From: Fusicatenibacter saccharivorans
Lineage (GTDB): Bacteria > Bacillota > Clostridia > Lachnospirales > Lachnospiraceae
NCBI RefSeq assembly: GCF_015557635.1
Contig: NZ_JADNOP010000001.1
Location: 366,359 to 430,358, forward strand
Direction: 5' to 3'
Length of the DNA: 64,000 nucleotides
Position numbers and translations under genes: made by a program. Below are positions 15,307 to 23,573 of this stretch, one piece after another (the stretch's first letter is position 1; the number at the start of each line of letters is the position of its first letter). The notes under the pieces are model-generated. The model was not told where the DNA came from, made no database searches, and saw only the letters and a program-made list of their open reading frames with translations.

Positions 15307-16479
15307 TTATTTTCCGTAATTGATGATCACCACTTCCGCTTTCGTCCCGATCCGCATCGGCGGTCCCCAGAGACCCACGCCGGATGTGACGATGCTGTAC
15401 ATGTCTCCGACTTTCTTCATCCCGCAGGCATTCTCCCACATCAGGCCGGTAAGGATATTTCCTGGGAAGAGCTGTCCGTCATGCGTATGGCCGCCAAGAT
15501 CAAGGTCTGCGCCTGCCTCTGCCAGCTCGGTCAGCTCCGACGGCTGGTGGTCAATCACAAAAACTGGAAGCGACTGGTCCAGTCCGGTAAGCAGTTCGGA
15601 CGGCGTGTCGCGTGTCTCCTGCGTTTTGCGGATCCGGTCGGGATCTTTTCGGCCCGCCAGATAAAAGGCATCATCGATACAAACCACATCATCCTCCAGC
15701 AGATGAATCTTCGCGCGGTCCAGGAACTCACCGAACCGGCGGTCGGCGACGCGCTCCTCCTTCGTCTCAAACGTAAAGCCCGCGAGAATCTTCTCATCGA
15801 GATCGTGGTTGCCGTAGCAGGCGTACGTGCCGTACCGGCTCTTTAAGCCCGCCAGAAGATCCGCCACGCGGTCCGGCTCATAGATGGCATCGTACTCATT
15901 ATCAAAAATATCCCCGGCAATCACAACGACATCCGGCTCCTCAGCGTTGATTTTTTCCACCATCTCTTCCATCTGATGACTGCCGATGCTGTACCCCAGA
16001 TGAAGATCTGCGACGAGCGCAATTTTCAGATGTGCATCCTTTTTCGATGGAACCTCATATCGTGTCGTGTAAATATGGACTGCATGCACCATTCCATAGA
16101 TGCACATTCCCGTCACAAAAAGGATCGCGCCAAGGCCGACCGCTTTCAATCCCATCGGAGAATACAGCCAAGTTTTCGTCAGTACCGTATGCGCAAAAAT
16201 GAAGCGCAGCAGCACCAGAATCGCGGTGAAGCCAAGAAAATACAGATACATGCCGAGCCAGCAGTTGCTGATGACCTTTAAAATCCGGTGAACGGGATCT
16301 CTTTTGATCAGAAAGCTCGTCAGCAGGGAAAGTGCAAAAAATGCATACAGCACCAAAATGACACCCAGCACGGCCGGATGGCGGAACAGAGGATGCACCT
16401 CCTTCATCCACCGCAGCAGCCAGTAGGCGGTAAATACATTTGCCAGTATGTAGACCGGCGCAAGAAATATTGCAAGCAT
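15307..16479 (-). CDS. Membrane-anchored metallophosphoesterase
   Basis: A 390-residue protein. The first 150 residues hold four or five membrane segments; the rest is a calcineurin-like phosphoesterase with DLHLGYS, AGDIFDNEYD, YGNHDLD and GGHTHDGQLFP, the two-metal ligands of the YkuE/YaeI group, which includes phosphatases of lipid or nucleotide substrates. The active domain follows the membrane part; side of the membrane is not certain. ATG at 16479 is chosen for GAGAGGAAA upstream; the frame extends 31 codons further through a terminator, which argues against the longer form. Confidence 0.88.
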   Translation of the reverse strand: MLAIFLAPVYILANVFTAYWLLRWMKEVHPLFRHPAVLGVILVLYAFFALSLLTSFLIKRDPVHRILKVISNCWLGMYLYFLGFTAILVLLRFIFAHTVLTKTWLYSPMGLKAVGLGAILFVTGMCIYGMVHAVHIYTTRYEVPSKKDAHLKIALVADLHLGYSIGSHQMEEMVEKINAEEPDVVVIAGDIFDNEYDAIYEPDRVADLLAGLKSRYGTYACYGNHDLDEKILAGFTFETKEERVADRRFGEFLDRAKIHLLEDDVVCIDDAFYLAGRKDPDRIRKTQETRDTPSELLTGLDQSLPVFVIDHQPSELTELAEAGADLDLGGHTHDGQLFPGNILTGLMWENACGMKKVGDMYSIVTSGVGLWGPPMRIGTKAEVVIINYGK

Positions 16480-16520
16480 ACGTATGTTTCCTCTCTTTTT
16501 CGATTCAAATACAGGGCAGG

Positions 16521-16559
16521 AAAAAGCGTGCCGAACGAAACGTTTCCGGCACGCTTTTT
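16521..16559 (-). terminator. Intrinsic terminator of the PHP gene
   Basis: AAAAAGCGTGCCG pairs with CGGCACGCTTTTT, between the PHP stop (16572) and the phosphoesterase start (16479). Confidence 0.85.
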
Positions 16560-16571
16560 GCCAGGCATTCA

Positions 16572-17372
16572 TCAGAGTTTTTTCTCTATGATATCAAACA
16601 GCTCACGTCTCCGCTTCCGCCAGCGCCAGCCATTTGCAAGTTTGTTGTAGAAATAGAACGAATCCACAAGCACCATGTTCAGGCGGCCGATCCGGTCTTT
16701 CGTCGTTCCGTTGTAATGTTCGCCGCCGCATTCGATCTGCGGGCACGTTTTTACGTAGGCGATCAGATCATCCTCACTTCTGATGGTATCCGGCAGCTCG
16801 GTGTACGCTTTTCCGATGCAGTCCAGCCGGTGCGCATCGCTTCCACCAAAGCCGGGCTTATTGAATTTCTCCGCCAGCCGTTTCGCTTTTGCGTTCGTCT
16901 CCGCGCTTTCACACGCATTGAAAATTTCAACAAAATCGAACTGCGGGAGAAGCTGGGCAATCCGCTGCTGATACTTTTTCTTCCGTTCATTCGTGCTGAT
17001 CATGCTCATAAATTTTTCGCCGTACGGATGCGCCGGTCCTAAAATTCCGCCGTACGCATGGACGATCTTGACAAGGATCGATCCCGGCAGGCCGCGCAGC
17101 TCCAGAATTTTTAATTTTACGCCGAACGGCATAATCACAAGAATGTGGCCGCAGTCGCACGTATCGTACTCAACACCTTTTAATACCACAAAATCCTGGT
17201 GTGCTCTTCCCTTGATGGCATTCTTCCACTCGCGGTATCCGTCATAGGAATCGTGGTCGGATACCAACATTCCTCCAAATCCTTTTCGTTTCAGTGTTCG
17301 GATGTACTCCTCAATCATGACTTTTCCATCCATCGAACCCTCTTTTGTGTGGCAGTGCATATCAAATTTCAT
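16572..17372 (-). CDS. PHP-domain phosphoesterase
   Basis: A 266-residue PHP-superfamily protein. Metal ligands are visible in order: DMHCHT (residues 4-9), SDHDSYDGY (about 38), the central Glu/His region with GPAHPYGE (about 112) and GGSDAHRLD (about 180). Relatives hydrolyse nucleotide or sugar phosphates (RNase AM/YciV-like or histidinol-phosphatase-like); the exact substrate cannot be told. AAAAGGAGG stands 7-8 nt before ATG 17372. It is ended by its own terminator before the membrane phosphoesterase gene. Its 5' UTR contains a stable nested hairpin. Confidence 0.87.
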   Translation of the reverse strand: MKFDMHCHTKEGSMDGKVMIEEYIRTLKRKGFGGMLVSDHDSYDGYREWKNAIKGRAHQDFVVLKGVEYDTCDCGHILVIMPFGVKLKILELRGLPGSILVKIVHAYGGILGPAHPYGEKFMSMISTNERKKKYQQRIAQLLPQFDFVEIFNACESAETNAKAKRLAEKFNKPGFGGSDAHRLDCIGKAYTELPDTIRSEDDLIAYVKTCPQIECGGEHYNGTTKDRIGRLNMVLVDSFYFYNKLANGWRWRKRRRELFDIIEKKL

Positions 17373-17443
17373 GCAAAACGCCTCCTTTTATCTTCCATGT
17401 TCGAAAACCATTTCGTTTTTCCTATTTTTCTGGAATCGTTTCG

Positions 17444-17493
17444 GATGGTTCCGCCGCGTTTTTGGCGCGGCAGAATCGATAGTTTGTACCATC
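17444..17493 (-). other. Nested hairpin in the PHP gene 5' UTR
   Basis: GATGGT (17493-17488 on the minus strand) pairs with ACCATC (17449-17444), enclosing a GCCGCG/CGCGGC hairpin (17471-17453). No T-tract follows, so it is not a terminator. No known riboswitch was recognised. The rest of 17373-17668 holds only the promoters of the two divergent genes. Confidence 0.35.
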
Positions 17494-17668
17494 TAACTTT
17501 ATTTTACCACTTTTTCCACAAAAGAAAAAGAAATTTCTTCTGAAGATCTGGTAAATTTTCCTTAAAGAATGGAGTTTTTAGACAATTCCTGTTCTTTGTC
17601 CCTGTTTTTACCGTGTTCTTTTTGCTATGATAAAAACAGCTTATTTTACTTGATCGGAGGAACACATT

Positions 17669-18691
17669 ATGAATTCACAGGACATCACCCGCGCACTGAT
17701 CGACACAACAGTTGCACGCGCGATGGTGGAGATGGACGCAGATCCGAAACGCAGCGTCCGCAAGCTCTGCGATCTTGGCCGCCAATTTTCCCGCGGCCGC
17801 TTTCAGAATCAGATTTTTGCCATTTTTCAGGATCTTCTGCGCAACGATGAAAGCCCGTATTATCAGGCGATCGACTTTCTGCTGCGCAGCAACGATCCGG
17901 AAGCGCTTCGTCAGTTCGGCATCAACATCGGCTACAACAGTTTTACCTACGGTGCGCAGATTCTGCGCCAGAAGCAGAAAGAACTTTCCTTTGCTGTTCC
18001 CTGGGTTGTCAAGCTCCGTCTCGACAGCCGCATCCCGGACACTTACGATTCCTCGTTTTTTGCATCCGTGGTCAGAACCGGTCTGACATACGGCATCTAC
18101 TCTTATCAGCTCCGCTCCATGGATCATCATGAGGATATGGAATCCTACCTTGCCGTTATCCAGTCGCATCCGGAATGCGCGTTTCTCTGGTTTCTTTCCG
18201 ATACGCCGCTTACCGAAAAACAGCAGAAACTGCTTTTATCCTGCCCGAACCTGATGGTTTCTCTTCCAATTGATGCCCCCTCAACGGCTTCCATGGCAAA
18301 AGCCCTGCGCCGTCAGAAAACGCTGTTCGGTATGCACAAAGTCTATCAGGATGCAGATGCTGCCGCTTATCTGCTCTCTTTTGACCACCTGTATTCCCAG
18401 ATGGAACAGAGTGTCTTTTTCTTTCTGGTCGCAGATGATTCGTGCTCAAAAGAAAGTATCCGGGCTGTTTCCGATGTTGTTCAACAGTACCGCTTCACCC
18501 CCATACAGCCATTCTTCCCGATCGAAGTGCAGGAAGACTCCCGCAAAATTGAGCAGATTATCACCGCCAATCCGGCGTATCTGCTGCTTCTGCCGGATCA
18601 CATGGCCCGCACACTCGATACGCCCACCGTTTCCTTTGAAGAGTTGTCTCTTCGGAATATATTTTACCGTGAACTGCTCGCAGATGCATAA
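17669..18691 (+). CDS. Cysteine-less radical SAM-like pseudoenzyme
   Basis: A 340-residue protein that aligns end to end with the radical SAM protein at 11115-12572. Examples: GYNSFTYGAQILRQKQKE with its GFQAAFVGTKQIRMNREK, FAVPWVVKL with NIPWTMLM, FLWFLSDTPLTEKQ with FHCFTNGTLIDEE, and TLFGMHKVY with LLFGTSICY. Where the other has CNLHCTGC this protein has RIPDTYDSS, and GGEP is replaced by LRSM, so neither the 4Fe-4S cluster nor SAM should bind. The C-terminal Cys-rich part is also missing. It keeps a full frame with GATCGGAGG before ATG, so it is probably expressed and may be a regulator or partner subunit. Function unknown. Confidence 0.72.
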   Translation: MNSQDITRALIDTTVARAMVEMDADPKRSVRKLCDLGRQFSRGRFQNQIFAIFQDLLRNDESPYYQAIDFLLRSNDPEALRQFGINIGYNSFTYGAQILRQKQKELSFAVPWVVKLRLDSRIPDTYDSSFFASVVRTGLTYGIYSYQLRSMDHHEDMESYLAVIQSHPECAFLWFLSDTPLTEKQQKLLLSCPNLMVSLPIDAPSTASMAKALRRQKTLFGMHKVYQDADAAAYLLSFDHLYSQMEQSVFFFLVADDSCSKESIRAVSDVVQQYRFTPIQPFFPIEVQEDSRKIEQIITANPAYLLLLPDHMARTLDTPTVSFEELSLRNIFYRELLADA

Positions 18692-18697
18692 AAGTAC

Positions 18698-18737
18698 AGC
18701 CAAAGCGGAATTTTATTTCTTTGGTTCCGCTTTGGCT
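18698..18737. terminator. Bidirectional terminator between converging genes
   Basis: AGCCAAAGCGGAA pairs perfectly with TTCCGCTTTGGCT. The last codons and stop of the TetR gene lie inside it. Confidence 0.85.
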
Positions 18738-19261
18738 GCTATTTTTTCTGATGATCTGCATATCACTTCTTTCAGTTCTTCGACAAACGTTTCCGGTTCC
18801 AGCTCGCTTTCCATGGAAAACCAGCGCAGAACCGCGGTCAGGAAGGCATCACAGAAGAACGTTACAAACAGTTTCTGATTCTGTACCTGAAAGAGATCCT
18901 GTACAAAAAACGCCATGACCGGCTCGAGCATCTCGTAAAAGTAATCCTTAAAACTGTTCTGCCCTTCGATCCTCAGGGCACTCTGGTAAAATGCTTTATT
19001 CTGATAGAAAATATTGCAGACCGCCACCAGCACATCCCATTCATTCTCAAAGTTCTTTCCGCCCATGTTTGTCAGAAAGTCCACATAAAAGATCCAGTTT
19101 ACCAGATCGTATTTATCTTTAAAATGATAATAAAAGCTTTTCCGGTTCAGACCGCATTCCTCGCAGAGATCTGAAATACTGATTTTCGCAAAAGACTTGC
19201 ATACCATCAATTTTTTCATTGCATCTGCAAGCGCACTCTTTGTACTGTTGGAATCCGCCAT
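18713..19261 (-). CDS. TetR family regulator (DhaS-like C-terminal domain)
   Basis: A 182-residue regulator. The N-terminal HTH contains ISISDLCEECGLNRKSFYYH (about 28-47) followed by FKDKYDLVNWIFYVDF; the ligand domain (70-180) resembles the TetR_C type seen in DhaS-like regulators. ATG at 19261 has GAGGGAG upstream; the frame runs 40 codons further upstream but overlaps the terminator at 19329-19379, so the shorter form is preferred. No divergent target gene is adjacent, so its regulon is not evident; self-regulation is likely. Confidence 0.85.
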   Translation of the reverse strand: MADSNSTKSALADAMKKLMVCKSFAKISISDLCEECGLNRKSFYYHFKDKYDLVNWIFYVDFLTNMGGKNFENEWDVLVAVCNIFYQNKAFYQSALRIEGQNSFKDYFYEMLEPVMAFFVQDLFQVQNQKLFVTFFCDAFLTAVLRWFSMESELEPETFVEELKEVICRSSEKIAAKAEPKK

Positions 19262-19328
19262 CTCTTCTCTCCCTCTCTTTTCGACCGTTTGTGCTATTAT
19301 TCTACACCATCTTTTTCCTTTATGCAAG

Positions 19329-19379
19329 AAAAGCGCACCAGGAAAAGGCTGTATTTCCTTTTTCTGGCACGCTTTTTGC
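19329..19379 (-). terminator. Intrinsic terminator of the two-component operon
   Basis: A long imperfect hairpin, AAAGCGcaCCAG...CTGGcaCGCTTT, directly after the kinase stop at 19382. Confidence 0.7.
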
Positions 19380-19381
19380 AA

Positions 19382-20980
19382 TCATGCTTCTTCCGTTTTT
19401 CCATCTGCCTCCAGTGTGAACCAGAATGCCACACCGTTGTCGTAATTCTGGCAGCCGCACTGCTGCTGGAAGGAATCCATAATGGCTTTTACGATGGAAA
19501 GGCCGATGCCGCTTCCGCCGTATTCCCTTGTTCTCGCTTTGTCCACCTTGAAGAATTTCACCCATACCTTGTCGAGATCCTCCTCCGGGATCGGGTCCCC
19601 GGTATTGAAAACGGTTGTCTTTACGACATTCCCTTCTTTTTTGCAGCTGATCTCAATCGTGTGGTCGTAGTCCAGATGGTTGAGGGCATTCGTCAGATAG
19701 TTGGTGATAACCTCCTCGACTTTGAATTCATCGCCCCAGACATAGAGCGGGTCGCCGCCGGTAAAGAGCACTTTTGCCTCTTTCTGGCGGATCAGGATGT
19801 CGGAGGACTGCAGCACGCCTTTAATCACGGCGTTCAGATCGAACCGTTCCATATTGACCTGATCCTCACCGAACTCGAGTTGGTTCAGGTTCAGGAGTTT
19901 TTTGACCATCTCGTTCATCTTTGCCGCCTCGTCGATGATGACATCGCAGTAGAACTCGCGGCTTTCCTCGTCGTCGTTGATGTTGTCTTTCAGGCCTTCC
20001 GCATAACCCTGAATCAGAGCGATCGGGGTTTTCAGCTCATGTGTGACATTTGCGAGAAACTCGCGGCGCATTTCATCAATCTGCGTTTTTTTGTCAATAT
20101 CTTTCTGCAGCTCAACGTTCGCACTTTTCAGCTCGGAAATCGCCTGCTCAAGCTGTTCGGACATGACATTGAAGTTGTTTCCAAGCTCGCCGATCTCGTC
20201 TTTTCCGCCGCTCACGTAGCGGGCATCGAAGTCAAGGGCTGCCATTTTTTTCGAAATTTCGGTCAGCTCCTGCACCGGACGGACGATCTGGCGGGTGATG
20301 ATCCAGATCACAATGGCACCGATGATGATGATCGGAATGCCGATAAAGAGGTAAAACTGGTTGGAAAGGCCGACCGCATCCGTGATGCTCTCCAGCGGGC
20401 ATCTTGCAAAGTAGCAGTTTCCATTGTCAAACCAGCCGATGATCTGCAGATACTCGGCATCGGCGTGGCTGTCGTAGAATTTCTGGATCTGATAGTTGTC
20501 TTTGCTGTCAACGACTTTGGTATTTGCCTGCTCGTTTCCGCTGATCAGGCCGAAGATCAGGGTCTGGAGGCTCTGGCGGTCGGTTGCGTTGGAATAGACG
20601 AAGCTGCTGAGCTCCGGTCCGGTGATAATGACTTTCAGGTTGTTGGTAACGCAGAACTGCTCGAAGGTATCAGGGATATCGTCGCTGTCTCCGCCTGTCG
20701 CATTCAGTTTCTGAAAGCTCTCTGCCAGAATGTGTTCTTTATCCCGGATATAAAAGGACCCGAGAAAGAAGTAATTGATCAGGCCGATGATAAGCAGGGT
20801 AGCCGCCATGGTCGCAATAAAAGTGTAGGCAATTCGTTTTTTGACGGAGTGTTTTCTTCCCTTTTGTGGCATTTTCAAGTGAAACCGGTGCTTTTTCTCC
20901 GTCTGGTTTCCCATTGTCACACGAGAATCTTCTGCAGGTATCTCCATGGAAGTCTCATTTTGTTTTTCTGTTCCGTTCAT
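19382..20980 (-). CDS. Sensor histidine kinase
   Basis: A 532-residue membrane kinase: 48 cytoplasmic residues, TM1 (about 50-72), an extracytoplasmic sensor (73-210), TM2 (about 213-235), HAMP (236-290), HisKA with VTHELKTPIALIQGY (His about 315), and HATPase with the N-box NYLTNALNHL, FNTGDPIPEED and GGSGIGLSIV. It overlaps its response regulator by 4 bp (ATGA), so kinase and regulator are coupled. Relatives often sense envelope stress or cationic peptides, but no transporter is next to it and the signal is unknown. Confidence 0.94.
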   Translation of the reverse strand: MNGTEKQNETSMEIPAEDSRVTMGNQTEKKHRFHLKMPQKGRKHSVKKRIAYTFIATMAATLLIIGLINYFFLGSFYIRDKEHILAESFQKLNATGGDSDDIPDTFEQFCVTNNLKVIITGPELSSFVYSNATDRQSLQTLIFGLISGNEQANTKVVDSKDNYQIQKFYDSHADAEYLQIIGWFDNGNCYFARCPLESITDAVGLSNQFYLFIGIPIIIIGAIVIWIITRQIVRPVQELTEISKKMAALDFDARYVSGGKDEIGELGNNFNVMSEQLEQAISELKSANVELQKDIDKKTQIDEMRREFLANVTHELKTPIALIQGYAEGLKDNINDDEESREFYCDVIIDEAAKMNEMVKKLLNLNQLEFGEDQVNMERFDLNAVIKGVLQSSDILIRQKEAKVLFTGGDPLYVWGDEFKVEEVITNYLTNALNHLDYDHTIEISCKKEGNVVKTTVFNTGDPIPEEDLDKVWVKFFKVDKARTREYGGSGIGLSIVKAIMDSFQQQCGCQNYDNGVAFWFTLEADGKTEEA

Positions 20981-21660
20981 GATTCGTCCGCCTCGAATTT
21001 ATAGCCCATGCCCCAGATGGTCTTGATTAAATCGCCTTTGTCGCCCATTTTGCTGCGAAGTTTTTTGACGTGGGTGTCGATGGTGCGGGCGTCGCCGTAG
21101 TAGTCGTAGTTCCAGACGTTGTTCAGGATTTTTTCTCTGGAGAGGGCGATTCCCTGGTTTTCGAGGAAGTAGGTGAGGAGTTCGAATTCTTTATAGCTTA
21201 ACTCCATTGGTTTTCCGTCAATGGATGCCATGTGGGCGGCTTTGTCGATGCGGATGCCGCCGGCTTCTAATACGTCGTCTTCGCCGGTTTTGCCGCTGCG
21301 GCGCAGGATGGCTTCGACGCGGGCGACGAGGATTTTCGGGGAGAATGGTTTTGAGATGTATTCGTCTACGCCGAGGTCAAAGCCGAGGAGTTCATCGCGT
21401 TCTTCGCTTTTGGCGGTGAGCATGATGATCGGGACTTTGGAGTTCTGGCGGATTTCGCGGCAGACCTGCCAGCCGTCCATTTTGGGCATCATGACGTCGA
21501 GGATGATGAGGGCGATGTCTTTCTGGGCGTAGAAGGTGTCTACGGCCTGTTCGCCGTCACCGGCTTCGATGACGTCGTATCCGGCTTTTACTAAAAAATC
21601 TTTGACAAGTTTGCGCATACGGCTTTCGTCGTCTACTACTAGGATTTTTAATTTGTCCAT
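20977..21660 (-). CDS. OmpR-family response regulator
   Basis: A 227-residue regulator: receiver domain with DD (10-11), phosphoacceptor Asp55 in ILDVMMPKMDG and Lys105 in ISKPFSP, followed by a winged-helix DNA-binding domain (130-225) with LSYKEFELLTYFLENQG and RTIDTHVKKLRSKMGD. AAAGGAG lies upstream of ATG 21660. First gene of the two-component operon. The spacer 21661-21872 is AT-rich; two related ATGTTAAA tracts, TTAAAATAAA and TTAAAGTAAA, about 40 bp apart may be regulator sites. Confidence 0.95.
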   Translation of the reverse strand: MDKLKILVVDDESRMRKLVKDFLVKAGYDVIEAGDGEQAVDTFYAQKDIALIILDVMMPKMDGWQVCREIRQNSKVPIIMLTAKSEERDELLGFDLGVDEYISKPFSPKILVARVEAILRRSGKTGEDDVLEAGGIRIDKAAHMASIDGKPMELSYKEFELLTYFLENQGIALSREKILNNVWNYDYYGDARTIDTHVKKLRSKMGDKGDLIKTIWGMGYKFEADES

Positions 21661-21872
21661 GATTGAAAGTCTCCTTTATTTGACGGACGGAAAAAAAACG
21701 GCTGCCCGCCCGCTCGTGCTTTTTCCTAATCTCGTTGTGTTTTTATGTTTGATATTTTTACCATTTTACTTTAACATGGGTTTATGTTTTTTCTGTGAAA
21801 TGGGGTGAGTTTATTTTAACATATAGAAAGGGAGTTGGAAACTTCTATTTTTTGTATTGATTAAATTTGGGT

Positions 21873-21915
21873 ATGAAAAAAGATCTCCTGGGGTTGGCAG
21901 GAGATCTTTTTTCAT
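21873..21915 (-). terminator. Intrinsic terminator of gldA
   Basis: A perfect 18-bp stem (21873-21890 with 21898-21915), sequence ATGAAAAAAGATCTCCTG and its complement, 5 bp past the stop at 21921. Confidence 0.9.
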
Positions 21916-21920
21916 ACGGG

Positions 21921-23024
21921 TTATTCTTCTTCGTCGAGATAGTATCTACCGTAGGCGTCGGCTGCTTTAATGGCGGCGAAGACGGTCTCCGGGGTTACTT
22001 CGAATGGCATGTTGTGGAGGGTGTCGGTCTCTGCGCATGCGGTTTTGGCTACTTCCATGAGCTGGTCGTCGGTTACGTTTCCGGCACCGAGTTCAGCCAA
22101 GGTGACTGGGAGACCGACTTCGATGCACCATAAGATGATGTCTTCGAGTTCATCGAGCGGTACGTTTTCCAGGACGAGCTGAGTCAGGGTTCCGAAGGCT
22201 ACTTTTTCACCGTGGTACATGTGATGGCACTCTTCGAGTACGGTGAAGCCGTTGTGGATGGCGTGGGCTCCTGCGAGGCCTGCGCTTTCAAAACCGATTC
22301 CGGAAAGGAGGGTGTTGGCCTCGATGACTTTCTCGACTGCCGGGGTGCATACGCCGGCTTCAAGAGCGATTTTGGCTTTTACACCTTCTTCCATCAGAGT
22401 GTCAAAGCAGAGTTTCGCGAGTGCCATCGCTGCCTCGGTTGTTTTTCCACCGGCGCAGGAAGTAGCTCCGCTTCTCTGGCAGGCTCTTGCTTCAAAATAG
22501 GTGGCAAGTGCATCACCCATTCCGGCTACGGTCAGGCGGACTGGAGATTTTACGATGATGTCGGTGTCCATCAGAACCAGGTTCGGGTTTGCCGGAAGGA
22601 AGAGGTATTTCTCGAATACACCCTCTTCTGTGTATACAACAGACAGTGCGCTGCACGGTGCATCGGTCGATGCGATGGTCGGGCAGATGAATACTGGTTT
22701 TTCTGCGTAGTAGGCAACTGCTTTTGCGGTATCAAAAATTTTGCCTCCGCCGACACCGATGACCAGATCACAGCCTTTTTCTTTCACGATAGCAACCAGA
22801 CGGTTGATCTCACTCTCACAGCACTCGCCGTTGAAATAATCAAAAACAACGTTGCAGTCGCTTCCCGCAAAGCTTTCTTCGATCATTGTTCCGATCCGTC
22901 TGTAGCCTCCCTGGCTGATCAGAACCAGTGCTTTCTTTCCGCATTTTGCAGCATATGTTCCGATGTTTTTCATTTCCCCTGCGCCCTGTAAATATTTGGA
23001 AGGGCTGATTAAAATTTTTGCCAT
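21921..23024 (-). CDS. gldA: Glycerol dehydrogenase
   Basis: A 367-residue NAD-dependent, metal-containing polyol dehydrogenase that converts glycerol to dihydroxyacetone. Seen: GVGGGKIFDTAKA (NAD site, about 92), TIASTDAPCSA, metal ligands in GMGDALATYFEA (Asp about 170), AGAHAIHNGF (His about 254) and YHGEKVAFG (His about 271). The length fits the family. ATG at 23024 has AAGGAGCG upstream; the 45 codons upstream in frame cross the promoter and are not used. No dihydroxyacetone kinase lies next to it. A DhaS-like TetR gene is 2.5 kb away, which may be chance. Confidence 0.93.
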   Translation of the reverse strand: MAKILISPSKYLQGAGEMKNIGTYAAKCGKKALVLISQGGYRRIGTMIEESFAGSDCNVVFDYFNGECCESEINRLVAIVKEKGCDLVIGVGGGKIFDTAKAVAYYAEKPVFICPTIASTDAPCSALSVVYTEEGVFEKYLFLPANPNLVLMDTDIIVKSPVRLTVAGMGDALATYFEARACQRSGATSCAGGKTTEAAMALAKLCFDTLMEEGVKAKIALEAGVCTPAVEKVIEANTLLSGIGFESAGLAGAHAIHNGFTVLEECHHMYHGEKVAFGTLTQLVLENVPLDELEDIILWCIEVGLPVTLAELGAGNVTDDQLMEVAKTACAETDTLHNMPFEVTPETVFAAIKAADAYGRYYLDEEE

Positions 23025-23114
23025 TTCTCTTACGCTCCTTTTTTGTTTTTTGAACGTCATCCTCCGCTTCTGGCGTTTTCTGCGAAAAACGAGTTTACTG
23101 CAGAACTTGTCTTT

Positions 23115-23143
23115 ATTATAATAACTGTGCTGTAAAATTGCAA
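23115..23143 (-). promoter_or_regulatory. Promoter of gldA
   Basis: TTGCAA (23138-23143) and TATAAT (23115-23120) on the minus strand, 17-bp spacer. Confidence 0.7.
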
Positions 23144-23199
23144 GAATATTTCCATCCAAAAAGCACCCAGGAAGTTCACATATTTCCCGGGATTTTTCG

Positions 23200-23533
23200 G
23201 TTTATTCTGCCTGATCGTAAATGATTTTGCAACGCAGCAGTCCTGTGCGTCGTTTGGGTAGGTATACGGTGCAAACAGATAGACAACTGTCGGGGCATCG
23301 TAAAAAGCATTCTGGATTGTGCTGTCATCAGCGATGCTGTCGGCTTCGAGAATTTTGTCCAGTTCTTCCTTTTTGATCTGCTCCGGCTGGTAAAACGGGT
23401 GGAACGTCTGGCTTTGATTAAAGTAACCGCCCCTCTGATACGTTTTCACGTAAATTGGCTAAGGGTTGGCTGTGTTGACGATCGCATCGGCATGAACTTT
23501 TGTGATGTCGTTTCGGATGATTTTAAATGGCAT
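23200..23533 (-). pseudogene. Chimeric remnant: macro-domain start joined to nitroreductase pieces
   Basis: ATG 23533, with GAAGGTGATCC upstream, begins a 24-codon frame MPFKIIRNDITK...ADAIVNTANP, the exact N-terminal signature of macro-domain (ADP-ribose hydrolase) proteins, and stops at TAG 23461-23459. The same frame continues after the stop with nitroreductase-like text: FYQPEQIKKEELDKILEA (near 23390-23330), then, after an apparent internal deletion, NAFYDAPTVVYLFAPY (near 23310). The remaining open frame to 23057 runs into the gldA promoter and has no family resemblance. So two unrelated gene fragments are fused and both broken. Nothing here should yield a working enzyme. Confidence 0.65.
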
Positions 23534-23573
23534 GGGGATCACCTTCTTTCGTGGGATTTATAGCTGTTTTAAT

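Noticed and set aside
23025..23159. Longer N-terminus for glycerol dehydrogenase
   Set aside because: It would cross the gldA promoter, and MAKILISP with AAGGAG is the normal family start.
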